Of a stretch of DNA of 64,000 nucleotides, positions 10,601 through 22,659 are shown piece by piece. Made by a program: the position numbers and the translations under genes. Position 1 is the first letter of the stretch, and each line of letters begins with the position of its first letter. The DNA comes from Guyanagaster necrorhizus (Eukaryota > Basidiomycota > Agaricomycetes > Agaricales > Physalacriaceae): positions 33,175 through 97,174 of the forward strand of contig NW_025064906.1 in assembly GCF_019112545.1 (NCBI RefSeq), written 5' to 3'. A model generated the notes under the pieces. That model did no database searches. It saw only the letters and a program-made list of their open reading frames with translations, and had not been told where the DNA came from.

Positions 10601-11579
10601 GGAGCTTGCCCAACTTTTTCTTATCCATATCTTCTCTAAATATAGAGTACCCAGTCACATCACATCTAATTGCAGTTCTGAATTTATCTCTCAGTTTACT
10701 CATGCTCTAACCACTGTCCTCAACATAAAACTCCATCTTACTTTAAGTTATCATCTGGAGGCTGATGGACAAACTAAATGAGCAAACCAAACTCTGGAAC
10801 AATATATCCACATCTACTGCTCCTATCAGCAGGACAACTGGGACACCCTCTTACTCATTGCTGAGTTTGTCTACAACAATACCCCTAACACATCCATCAG
10901 GATTTCCCTATTCTTTGCCAACAAGAGTTACCACCCTAATATCACTGTTTACTCTGAAAGGGATATTGCCTCCACTCAGGCCTGAGACTTTGCAGTTGAT
11001 CTTGATGAACTCTATTAAGTATTAAAAGATGAAATCTCTAAGGTTCAGGCTTACTGCAAGATCCAAGCAGACAAGCATCAGATTCTGGTGCCCCCATTCA
11101 CAGTGAGTGACAAGGTCTACCTCAGTTCCAAACATATCAAAACCACTCATCTGACCAGAAAATTCTTGGAGAAATACCTCAGTCCTTTTGAAATTATAGC
11201 CCAACCAGGTTTCCACTCCTTCATGCTGAGGCTTTCACTGGATCTCCAGTCTATTCACCCAGTCTTCCATGTGTCACAATTAGAACCCATAGAAGAACAC
11301 ACTATTCCTAACCAAATCCAACTACTGCTGCCTCTAGTTAAAGTTGATGGAGAAGAACATTTCGAAATAGCCTAAATCCTTAACTCTGAGCTGGACCACT
11401 GGTTCTGCTGCTCACTGCTGTACAAGATCCAGTGGCTAGGGTATGAAGATACCAATGAAGAATTTGCTTAGCTACTGGCCTTTGAGTTTTCTGCTGATAA
11501 ATTTATCAAAGAATTCCACCATCAATACTCAGGCAAACCAAGACTCTTATCTAAAGTCATTCAAACATTCCATTCCTAA
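7685..11579 (+). pseudogene. pol: pol of element A: protease, RT, RNase H, integrase, chromodomain
   Basis: Starts in the -1 frame relative to gag (LESNPIP). The protease active site is LIDSGSSHCF at about 7875-7905. A 1-bp deletion relative to B near 8158 shifts the frame. RT holds the catalytic YLDD at 9129-9140, and its thumb region reads EYLGYILSSEGLHMS. RNase H has ASDYAIAAIL and YDKELLAIFEAFKY (to about 9737). The integrase zinc finger and core follow (about 10350-11000). The C-terminus is a chromodomain, LLYKIQWLGYEDTNEEF (about 11416-11470), which in chromoviruses guides integration to heterochromatin. Final stop TAA 11577-11579. Multiple nonsense codons make it dead. Confidence 0.88.
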
Positions 11580-11758
11580 TACAACACTACTCTGGACACC
11601 ACTAGTGCTCCACCTTATCATCTCAATTTTAACCACTAATTACTACTATTTCAATCACCCCTTTTACACTTTCAAAGTCAAAATCTTGTATTTATATTTT
11701 TTTTTCTTCACTACCAACATCTGATGCCTTTTTTCTATATACATTTCATACAAAATTT

Positions 11759-13157
11759 TTACAGGAAAGCAGAATCCAACAGGCCTGCATCAGAATCCAA
11801 ACTCTTTCTCCACTTCTTCAACTTCTCTATATTCTCATCCAGCCTCTTCAACATCATCTCTCAAAGATCTTTCACCTTCTGATCTCTCTCATTCTTAAAA
11901 AACAGTCAGGCCTTCTTTCAAGCCTCTATCTCAGATTCTGAAAACAGCTCTGAGAGAGACAATATGTCATCAGAACCATAGTCATTCTGAAAATCCACTA
12001 CTATACCACAGACATCCATCAGCTCTTCTGCCAACTCATCTATATGACATATCAACTTGTGAATTAATCTTGAAATTTAGTGGAGGCCAGTGGAGACCTC
12101 TGCACTACTGATCACCTCATTTGTAATGACACCCTTGTTAAATGAACAAGCAGTTTTCTTGATCTTGCAGTGAGTGCAAGTCCATCCTTGATCAGTGTCT
12201 TTGGTTATCAGTCATACATAACACCATATGCTATCTTGATGACAGCATACACAACTTTCTGAAAACAAATGCTAAGTCAAACCATGCAAGAAAACCAAGA
12301 CACTTACTTTCATCATCCAACAACTCTTTGCTCTCCACCAGCCCTGCAACTTTTAACTTTGCCTGCTTTTTGAGACTAGCAACCACCTCTGTCTCACTGC
12401 CATCTACTATACTCCTCAATCTGAACTTGCATTTATGGCCCTTTTCTGCTGGATCCATCATCCTTCTCTTCTCCTCTTGCACCCTCTTTCTCCTCTCTAA
12501 GATTCTCTCAGATTCTTCTGACTCATTATCCCTCTTGATCCCCTTGTCCTACTTATCATCAGAATCTGGAGGCATACAGCCAGTCACCCTCTTGAAGTGA
12601 AGACTGGGGCCAGGACCAAACTGTTTTGCCAGCACTTGATACAGCCAAAAATCAACAGCCTCTGTAGAGGTTATTTGCAACCCATTCTCCATAATCATCC
12701 TCTTCCACTCTACCTCTGAGGTCTCAGCCCTTGCTACAGCCTCTGCAGCCTCTCTCTCCTCTGCCTCTCTCTGAGCTGCCTCTCTCAAAGTCTCCTCTGC
12801 CTTCTTCACTCATCTTTCTGCCATCTGCCAGACCTTCTCTCTTTTTCTCTCCAACCTCTCTGACTGTCTCTTTCTCTGTGCCTCTCAGACTATATAGTCC
12901 ATCTGCATCTTCTCCTCTCTCTCTCACTCCCTTTTCCACTCTGAGTGGACTTCTATAGCCTCCACATACTCTTCCTCTGTAGTTTGCCATTCTAGATGGA
13001 ATAATTCCTTAGCCTCTTCAGAGCCATTGGAGGTGGGTTCCCTCACCAAAGGCTTAAAAGTGCATGAGCAATGATATACAGTGAGAGGCAATATAGTTGA
13101 AAAAGTGTAGACAATGGTGGTGATATCTGATCAAGTTGCAAAATTTCCTATGGCTAT
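11759..13157 (-). pseudogene. Antisense coiled-coil / Cys-cluster ORF of element A
   Basis: On the strand opposite to gag-pol, between pol and the 3' LTR. The start codon is ATA where copy B has ATG. The N-terminal half is a long Glu/Lys/Arg/Ala coiled coil (REAAQREAEEREAAEAVAR). A 49-bp intron (12259-12307, donor GTAAGT, branch-like TTGACTTAG, acceptor TTTTCAG) is followed by a Cys-rich stretch and TCTHCKIKKTAC, reminiscent of half a fungal zinc cluster. A second helical region and the stop at 11759-11761 follow. Several stops (Trp/Arg/Gln type) break it. The same ORF with the same intron is in B. Possible roles are DNA binding or nucleocapsid-like, but nothing establishes either; it may also be a captured host gene. 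Confidence 0.7.
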
Positions 13158-13221
13158 CAACAATCTTCCATATGGCTCCACCAGCTATCAGAATCTGTAC
13201 TCTTGAGGGTAAGAATGCTAA

Positions 13222-13232
13222 TGGGGGGATAC
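13222..13232 (+). other. Polypurine tract of element A
   Basis: ATGGGGGGATA lies directly before the 3' LTR, where plus-strand DNA synthesis is primed in LTR elements. Element B has TGGAGGGATA at the equivalent place (46771-46781). Confidence 0.7.
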
Positions 13233-13731
13233 TGTTATGTGCATGCTGCCAGCCTCCATGTCATCTCAACCAACCATGGATTCAATCACCAAAACCAACT
13301 GGACTCTGTCCACTTCTCATTACCTATTAATTTCATTTTCACCATTATCATTTCACATCTATATTTCACATTATAATATCTAGACTCTAAACTTGGTAGC
13401 AAATATTAACATCAGAACCCAATAGAACCTGACTCAGAATTAGCTACTATTAGTATATAAAGCCATATAGAATTATTGTAACTACTTAGTTTGAATATCA
13501 ACTTGGATAGCTATCTACACTTTGCACTCACTTCAACTCCTTCTTCCTCATCCATTGAATTCTGCTCTGAAGAATACTCCTCTTTGCTTCTCTGACAGAA
13601 CTCTGTTCCATCCATCTAAATCCTTGGGCTCCAACTCAAGAGTGATGTTGCCAATAGCTTTGTTGATGCCCACACACTCTGCCAGTCTCTATGCATGCAC
13701 TCAAAGTCACTTGGTTGGCATATTCCTAACA
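13233..13731 (+). repeat. 3' LTR of element A
   Basis: Begins TGTTATGTGC and ends CCTAACA, followed by the TSD CTCTG. Compared by eye, it differs from the 5' LTR almost only by transitions. Confidence 0.95.
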
Positions 13732-13792
13732 CTCTGCTCTTATTGAGCTGATATATCTTTTGATGCAATTTTGGTGCTATAGAGTATTCTTC

Positions 13793-13996
13793 TGTTACAA
13801 TTTTCCTCTGTTTTACTCCTTTTTACCCTTATCTCATGCTTAGTCAGGGTGTTTAGAGCCAGTGCTTAAGGCTGTGGGACAGTCTAAGTCAGCACAATTG
13901 ACTATTGTCTTGTGACATGTAGTGATATCTTGACTATAATACAATTTGACTTTTGTGGGTGATTATAGTATTCTAAGACAATGAGCATCAGAAGAC
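13793..13996 (+). repeat. 5' LTR of element E, left part
   Basis: Begins TGTTACAATT and matches the start of the 3' LTR at 53555. It is cut at 13996 by element D, whose TSD AAGAC is 13992-13996. The LTR resumes at 22173. Confidence 0.93.
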
Positions 13997-14458
13997 TGTT
14001 ATGATTTTTTTCACTTTCCTCTTATCTTAACCCCTATTTATGCCTAGTCAGAGTGCTAGAATGAGTGCTTAAGACTGTGAGACAAAGCTTAGTCATTACA
14101 ACTAGGCCAAGTCAGTCATTGTCTTCTGATGCAACAGCATTGCCTGACAACACACAATCAGCCTTTTATATACAGTAACAATGTCCAGAGACAATGGGCA
14201 CAAAGGACATGACAATGCACAATAAGTAACAGTATAATTAGTACCAACTTGTACAGTATTTAAGGAGGCTCGCTCTTGCTGGAAACTCCAGCTTTGAGCT
14301 AAAATTTATTCACACATCATTTTATACTTGAGCTGATTCTAAAAGGCCTTGTGATATATTGATCAGAATATGCATCAGTGAACTCAGTTGATCACCCAAA
14401 GTGTGAGGTGACTTCTGTTTATCACATGTTTCTGTTTATATGATATTTGAGTCTAATA
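13997..14458 (+). repeat. 5' LTR of element D
   Basis: 462 bp, begins TGTTATGATT and ends TCTAATA (TCTAACA in the 3' copy). TATTTAAG at 14257-14264 is a TATA box. About 33 bp downstream, AGCTTTGAGCTAA (14290-14302) is the predicted transcript start. Confidence 0.93.
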
Positions 14459-14474
14459 ATTAGCTTAAAGCTTC
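14459..14474 (+). other. Primer-binding site of element D, self-complementary type
   Basis: ATTAGCTTAAAGCTTC directly follows the LTR. Its complement pairs with AGCTTTGAGCTAA at 14290-14302 over 13 positions with one G-U wobble. No tRNA 3'-end similarity is seen. Confidence 0.6.
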
Positions 14475-14689
14475 TCCTTTCCTTTCCTCATGCATTATAG
14501 TGTGGAGAAAACTGAATGCTCTTAATCAACTCATCAGATCTGAACTTTGACTGAGAGTTCTTTGAACTCCTAGCTTCTATTGTTGGAACACTTTTAGGCT
14601 TACTAGTGATCATTCAGCTGTGCTGGGAATGTCACTTGATAACTGCCTGGGCCATCTGATATTATCAAGAGTTTCAACACATCTGAAAC

Positions 14690-17600
14690 ATACTATGAAA
14701 TGTAACCCCAGACTTCCCTCTACATGACATCCCAGAATCCAGACAAACATCCCATCAGCCCCCAATGAGTCCCTTACCTGAAGCCAGACCTAGCAGCTCA
14801 CATCAAGGGAACATTCAAAAAGAAGAAAGACACCAATACCCCTTTGAAAGAACTAGCAGAAACAGTGACTCTCATGTTGCAGGATTCAGAAACCCCTGGG
14901 TCCTCAACTGAGAGCCTCACCTGGTCTCTTCTCATCCTTCTACCATCTCTCACACTCACAGGATTGCTGACCATGCCTAAGACTCTTTCAATGCCACTCA
15001 GATGGCTATAGAACCCTATGATGTGACATCTAGAAGCCAGTCTCAGGAAACCTCCAGTCCAACTATCTATTCTGTCAGAACAAGTGGTGGACTGAAGAGA
15101 TCTCTCTCAGATCAGCTTGATGATGAGTGACAATACAGAGAAAACAGGAATGAAATCATCCATCAACTTTTTCCAGTATGGGACCTCAACATTCCCTTTA
15201 ATTATGACAAGGCACTTCAGCAAGAAGAGCACAGACAGCAAGATGCTCTACAGCCAGTTCTCAGTGAGCTTGAGGAGCATCTCATCAGGGAGAGGAGGCA
15301 GAGAAGAGAAGCATTCATGGCTGCCAAGTATGACCAGCAGCACCAGAAGGAGCAGTGAAACATTGAAAGGGCTCGACTGGTGAGGGCTGATATCTCTAAC
15401 TGATATGGACTCTGGCCTGAGATTGCATCTATACTTGCACCAGTCCACACCAACCAATCTCTCTCAATCTCAGTCTTTAGAGAATCCAGCACAGAATCTG
15501 ACCTCTGGGATACAGCACACTGGAGGGACATAAAAGTCCTCACAGCTGAGGAAGCCAGAGCAAGAGATGACAGAATTCCTTCTCCTGCTTGGGATGATGT
15601 CCCAAGACTCTTCTAACACCTTTCAACCCTCCAGTATCCCTCTTCCCAGTGAACCTTCAGTATCAACACCATATTCTAGAATGATGAGTCTGTCCTCGAA
15701 CACTACAGACTATGAGCATCTGACAATGCCCACATCTCTATTCACACCCTCCAAGGATTTCTCAGAAGCTGAGTGGTTGGCCAGCTCCTTGATGATGGAC
15801 ACCAACAGAACATCCATCTCTATTGCAAGCAAGTGGCAATAGTATGAGCAATAGAAGGAAACTGGTATGACCTTAATATCAGAAGTCAGTCTGCAGCCAC
15901 CTATATCAATGCATCAGACTTTTCAGGCCTCTCAGATAGGCCCAACACTCAGTCAGAGCAGCAGATCAATAATAACAGTATGACCACTAGAGGAAGAGGA
16001 AAGTTCTTATGATCCACTTGCTGTTTTCTCCCTTGAGGAAGGGGAGGATGAGCCTGAGGGAGACAAAGACACTGAAGAAAGTGAACCACATTATCAGGGT
16101 GGAGAACTCAGCTATGGTCTCCAAGAAGACATGGATGAAGAAGAACTGGAGAAAGTGATACAGGAAGCCAGAACCAAGAAGTATCAGGAGTACTACCTAC
16201 AGGGGATAACTTTTTTATGGCACAATGCCAATTGGTTGGCATCACACCTGGAACAATTATACTTGCAATCAGAAATTAACAAAAAGACAGAAATATTAAG
16301 GCACATGGCAACAGACTATACTGTGCAATAATATAGCAAAAGGCACCCTAAAGACCTGATTAGCCAACCTCTGGCATATCAGGCACTCTCTCTTATACAA
16401 CCCATACTGTGGTCACCACTGATCACTCCAAAGCAAGCTATATATATGACCTCATTGATCTAGGGCATATTTTCATACTCTGCCTCATTCTTGCATTTCA
16501 CTGCTACTTGGCTATCAAGGTCTCAGGCTCAGCCAACTCAACCATCAAGTTCATACCAAAACTCATGGACTGGCAAGAAAAGCTGAGTCCTAGGGCCCAC
16601 CCCTCTCTCCCCCCTGACAAAGCAACCAGGAGTAAGAAAGGAAAGGAGCCAATGCAAGATGATCTCAAGGCCATCTGACTTGGGTTCACAATATGAGATA
16701 GTGTCATTGTCTGAAAAGAAGCAGCACCACAAGAGAGTCTGGTGGCTAATGATAACTTGCTACATTTTTTCTCTGGTCCACCAACTGAATGGCAGTGCCC
16801 TCCCTTCTCAGAATGGCCCAACCTGATGAGCACATTACCACAAGATGCTGCTGTCTTGCAATGTCAACCCAACTTGCTCTGAAAATCCTGCCTTTTCAAA
16901 GGGGCATCTAATAATATTGACCAATTTCTGGTTGATTGTGAGCAATATTTCAAGGTCTATATCAGGTTCCTCAGAACCAATATAAACAAAGCCATATTTG
17001 CTGCCTCTTATCTTGAGAAAAAAGCAAAGACCTGGTGGGTTCTCATCTCTCTGAGCTTCTGATCAATCACTTAGGAGCACTATCAATATTCCTCATGGCT
17101 GGTGTTCAAAAAAATGCTCTATAACAAGTTTATTGATTCAGTAGTACAAGAAGTCCACAAAGAAAAGATCAAGGACTACAAGATGAGAGAAAAGACAGTG
17201 ACTGATTACTTCAATGAGCTAAAGAGACTTGCCAAACTTGCCAGAATATGGGATGATGTAGCAAATGACAGAAGAATGGTCGAGGCCCTCAAGAGAGGAG
17301 TCCTCTTCTCATACATCATGATGATCTCAGCTATCAGCATCAAAGCCCTGATGCCAGTTGGATATGATGAGTGAAAAGAAAGAATCATCGAGATGTATAA
17401 GAAGTAACAAAGGCAGAAAGCAGAATCATCAACCCTGCAAGATTACTCAAAGAAGTTGACTCCACCAACCCTGAGAAACTCCAAATCATTGGGGACAACT
17501 GCTGGGAAATTATTGGAACCCTTGACAGCCTCTGCTTATAGCACATAGAAGACTGAAACAGAGACAATGTATATAGGAGCAGGGAAGCCTATAGACATAG

Positions 17601-17785
17601 ATCAGATAAAGAAGGAAGATAAATGCTTCAACTGCAGACAGAAGGGCCACATGGCCAAAGACTGCCCAAAGAAGAAGCAAATCCAAGAAGACATTCAGGC
17701 TCAAATCACCAAACTCCAGAAAGAAAAAGAAGACCTCAGTGCAGAAACTAAAGTGGAGGAGATAAAAGACAGAGCCAGTCAGTGA
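14690..17785 (+). pseudogene. gag: gag of element D, long coiled-coil form
   Basis: The start is uncertain; the frame can be followed from about 14,690 as LHDIPES. An N-terminal region of about 550 residues is rich in Gln/Glu/Arg and forms a coiled coil around 15,210-15,360 (KALQQEEHRQQDALQ). Around 16,430-16,510 is a strikingly hydrophobic stretch (GHIFILCLILAFHCYLAI) with counterparts in F and G. The capsid-like part has the motifs FLVDCEQYFKVY, KTWW and VTDYFNELKRL (16,920-17,230). The CCHC knuckle CFNCRQKGHMAKDC is at about 17,630-17,675. Gag ends at TGA before pol in the -1 frame. It has several internal stops and at least one frameshift. The length is well above that of ordinary Ty3 Gag. 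Confidence 0.75.
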
Positions 17786-20700
17786 GTAATTCCACTAGAC
17801 TGGCCAACAGACTTCATGGTGTGTGATCTATAGCCACTAGTCAGACTAATAGTGTTTCTGTAGTTACTTCTATATCCACACATTCAAATATACCCCAGTT
17901 ACTCCTCACACTGAAGAATTGCCTAAGAAAAAGAAAAAAACTCAAATGCCCAAGGGCCAAACAGAGGCAGAGGGCCCTACTACATGGTTCAAACCATTTG
18001 ACATAAAATGGATCTGGAGAGCTGTCAAAGATGCCAAGAACAAAGCAGCAGCAAAAGCTATGCTAAAGAATTGGGTCCACAAAACATGAGTTGAGGAAGT
18101 TATTGATGAAGTAATTGAGGGGATGAAGAATGCCAAAAGGTGTCAAGCCTTGGAATGGCTTGACAAGCTACAAAAACCACAGAAGTTCATCTGCAGATCC
18201 AAAATGCTGAGACAAGACCTATGAGTTAAAGCTCAAATCGAAACACTTATGTCCTATTCTATGCATGCAGTAAATGCCTTAATTGACAGTGGCTGCACAG
18301 GGAGCTCAATCAATTGAGCTTTCATTGACAAGCATCAGCTTCCTACATGGACCACAGTGGCACCCATCTCTGTATATAATGCAGATGGAACCAAGAACCA
18401 GGCTGGTTTGATCACAGAATTTGTCAAACTAAGGCTCACTATCAGTGACCATGCTGAATGAATTGACCTTGCAGTAACCAACCTTAGAACCAAAGAAGTG
18501 TTTCTCAGACATGACTGGCTAATCAGGCACGACTCACTGATCAACTGGAAGACTGGGAAAATAACTTTTGCTCATTGCAAATGCTGTAAACTCCTTTTTG
18601 AATTACTGAACAAGGATCCAGAGGATCAATGGGATGAAAAAATGAAGAATGGGAAACCATTCTTGCCATCAACCTCCAATGTGAGATACACATTCAGACA
18701 GTACACCATGCCAATAATTTAGCTGCTAAGGCCAACAAACAGAAGAGGAAAAAGACTTTTGAAGAAATGGTGCCTGAATAGGCTCACAATTTCAAGGATC
18801 TGTTCAAAAAGGAGAGCTTTGATGAACTTTTAGAACCCAAGCCCTGGGATCACACAATCAAGTTGATTCCAAATACTAATGCCAACCTTGACTGCAAGAC
18901 CTACCCACTTGGAATTAATGAGCAACAGGAGCTCAACAAGTTTCTCAATGAGAATTTGTTCAGTGGGAGGATATGACCATTTAAATCTCCTATAGCATCA
19001 CTATTTTTCTTTGTTAAGAAGAAGGATGACAAGCTCCACCTCATTCAAGACTACTGCAAGCTCAATGAGATGATAATCAAGAATTATTATCTCCTTTCTT
19101 TAATTTCAGAACTGATGGACAAACTGCAGGAGGCCCAGTACTATACCAAGCTTGACATCCAGTGGGGATACAATAACATATGGATCAAGGAGAGCAATGA
19201 ATGGAAAGTGGCCTTTCAAACTAACCAAGAGTTATTTGAGCTGACTGTAATGTTTTTTGGACTTACCAACTCCCTGGCCACATTCTAATGGATAATGAAT
19301 GACATTTTCAAAGATCTCATCTCCACTGGAAAGGTCACCATTTATCTTGACAACATCCTGATCATGTTGAGAATGAAGAAGAAGCACTGGAAACTAGTAT
19401 GAAAAGTGCTAACATTAATAAGGAAGCATAAGCTATTTCTCAAGGTGGAGAAATGTGAATTCAAGATACTCAAGACTGAATACCTCAGAGTGATTATTAG
19501 CAAAGAGAGCATCCACATGGACTCCATCAAGGTAGCAGGAGTGACAGAGTGGCCTAAACCAACCAAAAAGAAGGAATTACAATCATTTCTCAGCTTCACA
19601 AACTTCTACTAATGCTTCATCTAAGACTACAGCAAGGTCATCCAACCAATGACACAACTTACTGGTAATGCCTTCTGGACCTAGGGCCATTCCCAGCAAG
19701 CAGTGTTTGATGACTTAAAATGATGACTTGCTGAAGATGTCATCCTCATCATCCCCACTCAAGAAGGGAAATTCTGAGTGGAGGCAGACTCAAGTGAGAG
19801 AGCAATAGGCACAGTCCTATCCCAAGAATAGGATGGAAGACAGCACCCTGTCACATTCCTCTCAAAAGCACTTACAGTAATAGAGTGAAACTATGAAATC
19901 TATGATAAAGAATTGCTCACCATAATGCTTGTTCTGGAAAAATGGAGGCATTACCTGATTGGAGCTGCCTGGACCTTTGAAATCTGAACAGACCACTAGA
20001 ACTTGTGATACTTCTGACAGCTGCAGAAGCTAAACTGATACCAGGCCTGGTGGGTGACTAAACTTAGCCAATACCAATATATGTTACACCATAAGGCTGG
20101 TACCATGAATAAAAAGGTAGATCTCCTTAGCCAACAGACAGACTACAATCAGAGAGGAGGTAACAATGAGAGAGTGACATTACTAAAGCCTGAATGCTTT
20201 AGGGCTATGATAATGCCAACAGAAGAAGAAATCCATGAACGGATCAAAAGCATGACTCATGATACCAGAAAATGGGATCAGCACATTGCCCTATCACTCA
20301 ATCATGAGAGAGGAATAATGAGAGAAGGAGGGCTGATTCACTATGATGGACAGATCTACATACTGAGAGACCAACATCTCCATGGGGAAATCATTGCCAC
20401 TTGCTATGACTACACAGCCACTGGCTATCCAGGCATCACTAAAACCAAAGAACTCATATTACAAGAATATTAGTAGCTGAAGATAGGTAATGACATCACT
20501 CAATATGTCAAAGTCTGCAAAGTCTGTCAAAGGGAAAATCATCAACACAGTCCTAGGCCATGCCCTTACACCTCAATGAGGTTCCATCATCACCATGGAC
20601 CCACATCTTGGTTGATATGATTACTGGATTATCAGATTGCAATAGTTACAACACTATCCTCATCATAGTAGACTGCTTCTTGAAGACAATCATTCTGATT

Positions 20701-21672
20701 ATCTGTTTAACTGAATTATCCTCTGAGGAATGGACCAAGATTTTACATGACAAAGTCTACATCAAGTATGGCATGTCTCAGATTGTCATCTTGGACCATG
20801 GCCTCCAATTTGTCTCTAAATTTCTCAATGACTTGTACTAACTATTAAACATCAAACAAAATACCTCCACAGCATACCATCCTCAGACAGATGGCTAAAC
20901 CAAAAGGACCAATTAGGAGATCAAAAAATATTTTCATCTGTTCATTAACTATCACCAGGATGATTGGATAGAATAGTTAGCCCTTGTTGTCTTTTAACAC
21001 AATAACCATGTTTATTCTGCAACCAGGAAAACTTCTTTCTTCATCAACTACAGATGACACCCCAATGTCAGCTAAACAGGATGGCATCATCCTTCAACCC
21101 TCACATCATCAGACTTCACTGCCACAATGATGAAGATTCATAATGAAACTAAGTCCATATTAGAAAAGGCAGCATCTACTATGAAAGCACAATATGACAA
21201 ATATCATAAATCTGCATACACATATGCAATCAATGACCAAGTCTGGTTAGATACAAGCAATCTTCATCTCTCATGACTAAAATGAAAGCTCTCTGACAAG
21301 AGGATAAAATCATTCTTCATACTCAAGAAGATCAGCAAATCCATGTACAAACTATAGCTGCCTACTACCTGAAAAATCTATGATGTATTCAATGAATTAC
21401 TGTTAACACCATATGTTGCACCCATCTTCCCAAACTAAAAAAAACCACCACTGCCCCTGCTGAACTTAATTGATGATAAAGAGCACTATAAAGTTGATCA
21501 GATATTAAACTATAAATTGCATAAAATTCATACAAAAGAGAGTGGCATGATGATGACTGTTGATTACTTAGTTAGTTGGAAAGGTTATAGGCTGGAGTCC
21601 AACCAATAGATAAACAAAAAATTGATGAATGCTGATAATGCTATATATGACTATGAATTATCTCTAAATTAA
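17786..21672 (+). pseudogene. pol: pol of element D
   Basis: The protease has ALIDSGCTGSSIN at about 18,270-18,315. RT spans 18,960-19,612; its active site reads YLDN instead of YLDD (19343-19354), a change explained by one G-to-A transition. RNase H has YDKELLTIML (about 19,900). The integrase zinc-binding end (CKVCQR, about 20,510) and core (HILVDMITGL, then DHGLQFVSKF) follow to about 21,000. The C-terminal chromodomain has YLVSWKGY near 21,565. The stop is TAA 21670-21672. Many Trp/Gln/Arg-type nonsense codons are present. Confidence 0.85.
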
Positions 21673-21705
21673 GCCATCAGGATGATGATCTTAAGGAGAG
21701 AGTAA

Positions 21706-22167
21706 TATTATGATTTTTTCCACTTTTCTCTTATCTTAACTCTTATTTATACTTAGTCAGAGTACTAGAATGAGCATTTAAGACTATGAGACAAAGCTTA
21801 GTCATCACAACTAGGCTAAGTCAGTCATTGTCTTTTGATGCAACAGCATTGCCCAATGACACACAATCAGCCTTTTATGTATAGTAACAACATCCAAGGA
21901 CAATAGGCACAAAGAACACAATAACACACAATAAGTAACAGTATAATTAGTATTAACTTGTACAGTATTTAAGGAGGCTCACTCTTACTGGAAACTCCAG
22001 CTTTGAGCTAAAGTTTATTTACACATCATTCTATACTTGAGCTGATTCTAAAAGGCCTTGTGACATATTGATCAGAATATGCATCAGTGAACTCAGTTGA
22101 TCACCCAAAGTGTGAGATGATTTCTGTTTATCATGTGTTTCTGTTCACATGATGCTTGAGTCTAACA
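21706..22167 (+). repeat. 3' LTR of element D
   Basis: 462 bp. The first bases have decayed from TGTTATG to TATTATG; it ends TCTAACA, followed by TSD AAGAC. The purine run AAGGAGAGAGTAA just upstream (21693-21705) is the polypurine tract. Confidence 0.93.
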
Positions 22168-22172
22168 AAGAC

Positions 22173-22415
22173 AGATATGCATAATAGGTAGCACTATATT
22201 CATTCAGATGACAAATGATATATAAGTAGTGTAGTTAATGCCATGTATCTCTAGTCTTAAACTATTCTTTATTCTTATCACTTAATCTTGAGTCAACTTG
22301 TATTGATCTTAAGACACACCTCTGCTACACTTAATGGACTCAACTATGACTGTATGAACTTGATACAGTGGTTGTTTATCATATGCTAGTGGTCACATAT
22401 CATCTGAACCTAATA
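22173..22415 (+). repeat. 5' LTR of element E, right part
   Basis: Continues the LTR begun at 13793. It holds TATATAAG (22219-22226) and, 34 bp on, AGTCTTAAACTA (22253-22264). The next bases (22416 on, ATTAATTTGAGACTTC) are the primer-binding site, complementary to that stretch with one wobble and one mismatch. Confidence 0.88.
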
Positions 22416-22659
22416 ATTAATTTGAGACTTCTAAATTCTCTTTCTTCACATCCACTGCAAGTGAAGAAAATCAAATGCCTGCTATCAACATCATTACTAC
22501 TGATATTACTGATGAATTCTTTAAGCTACTAGCTTCTATCATCAGAATGCTTTTAGACCTACTCACTATCATCATGCTTTGCTATGAACATCAATCAATT
22601 ACAGCTTGGGTAGTCAGGCACTACTAATCCTTCTAACAAATCCAACAGATCCTATAAAA

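Larger units (their letters stand above)
5698..13731 (+). mobile_element. Gypsy element A (chromovirus, family 1), complete with TSD
   Basis: An 8,034-bp LTR retrotransposon flanked by a perfect 5-bp TSD, CTCTG at 5693-5697 and 13732-13736. Order: 5' LTR, primer-binding site, gag, protease, RT, RNase H, integrase, chromodomain, an antisense ORF, polypurine tract and 3' LTR. The order RT-RNase H-integrase and the chromodomain place it with Ty3/Gypsy chromoviruses. It is non-functional: many in-frame stops, at least one 1-bp frameshift (about 8158), and almost no CpG left. It is a full-length sister of element B. Confidence 0.93.
13997..22167 (+). mobile_element. Gypsy element D (family 2), inserted in the 5' LTR of E
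   Basis: An 8,171-bp element with two 462-bp LTRs and a perfect TSD AAGAC (13992-13996 and 22168-22172). Removing it restores sequence identical in layout to the uninterrupted LTR at 53555-54001. It carries a long coiled-coil Gag, protease, RT, RNase H, integrase and chromodomain. It is badly decayed, with many nonsense codons and a mutated RT active site. It also helps define the family: F, G, E and the LTRs H and I are relatives. Confidence 0.93.

Noticed and set aside
12724..12990. Arg/Gly/Glu-rich minus-strand frame (GRGERGCRGCSKG) in element A
   Set aside because: It is the shifted frame of the coiled-coil ORF described at 11759-13157; the frame with heptad character matches copy B.
15217..15543. 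Cys-rich minus-strand frame in D
   Set aside because: Shadow of the coiled-coil Gag; the Cys residues come from Gln/Glu codons read backwards.
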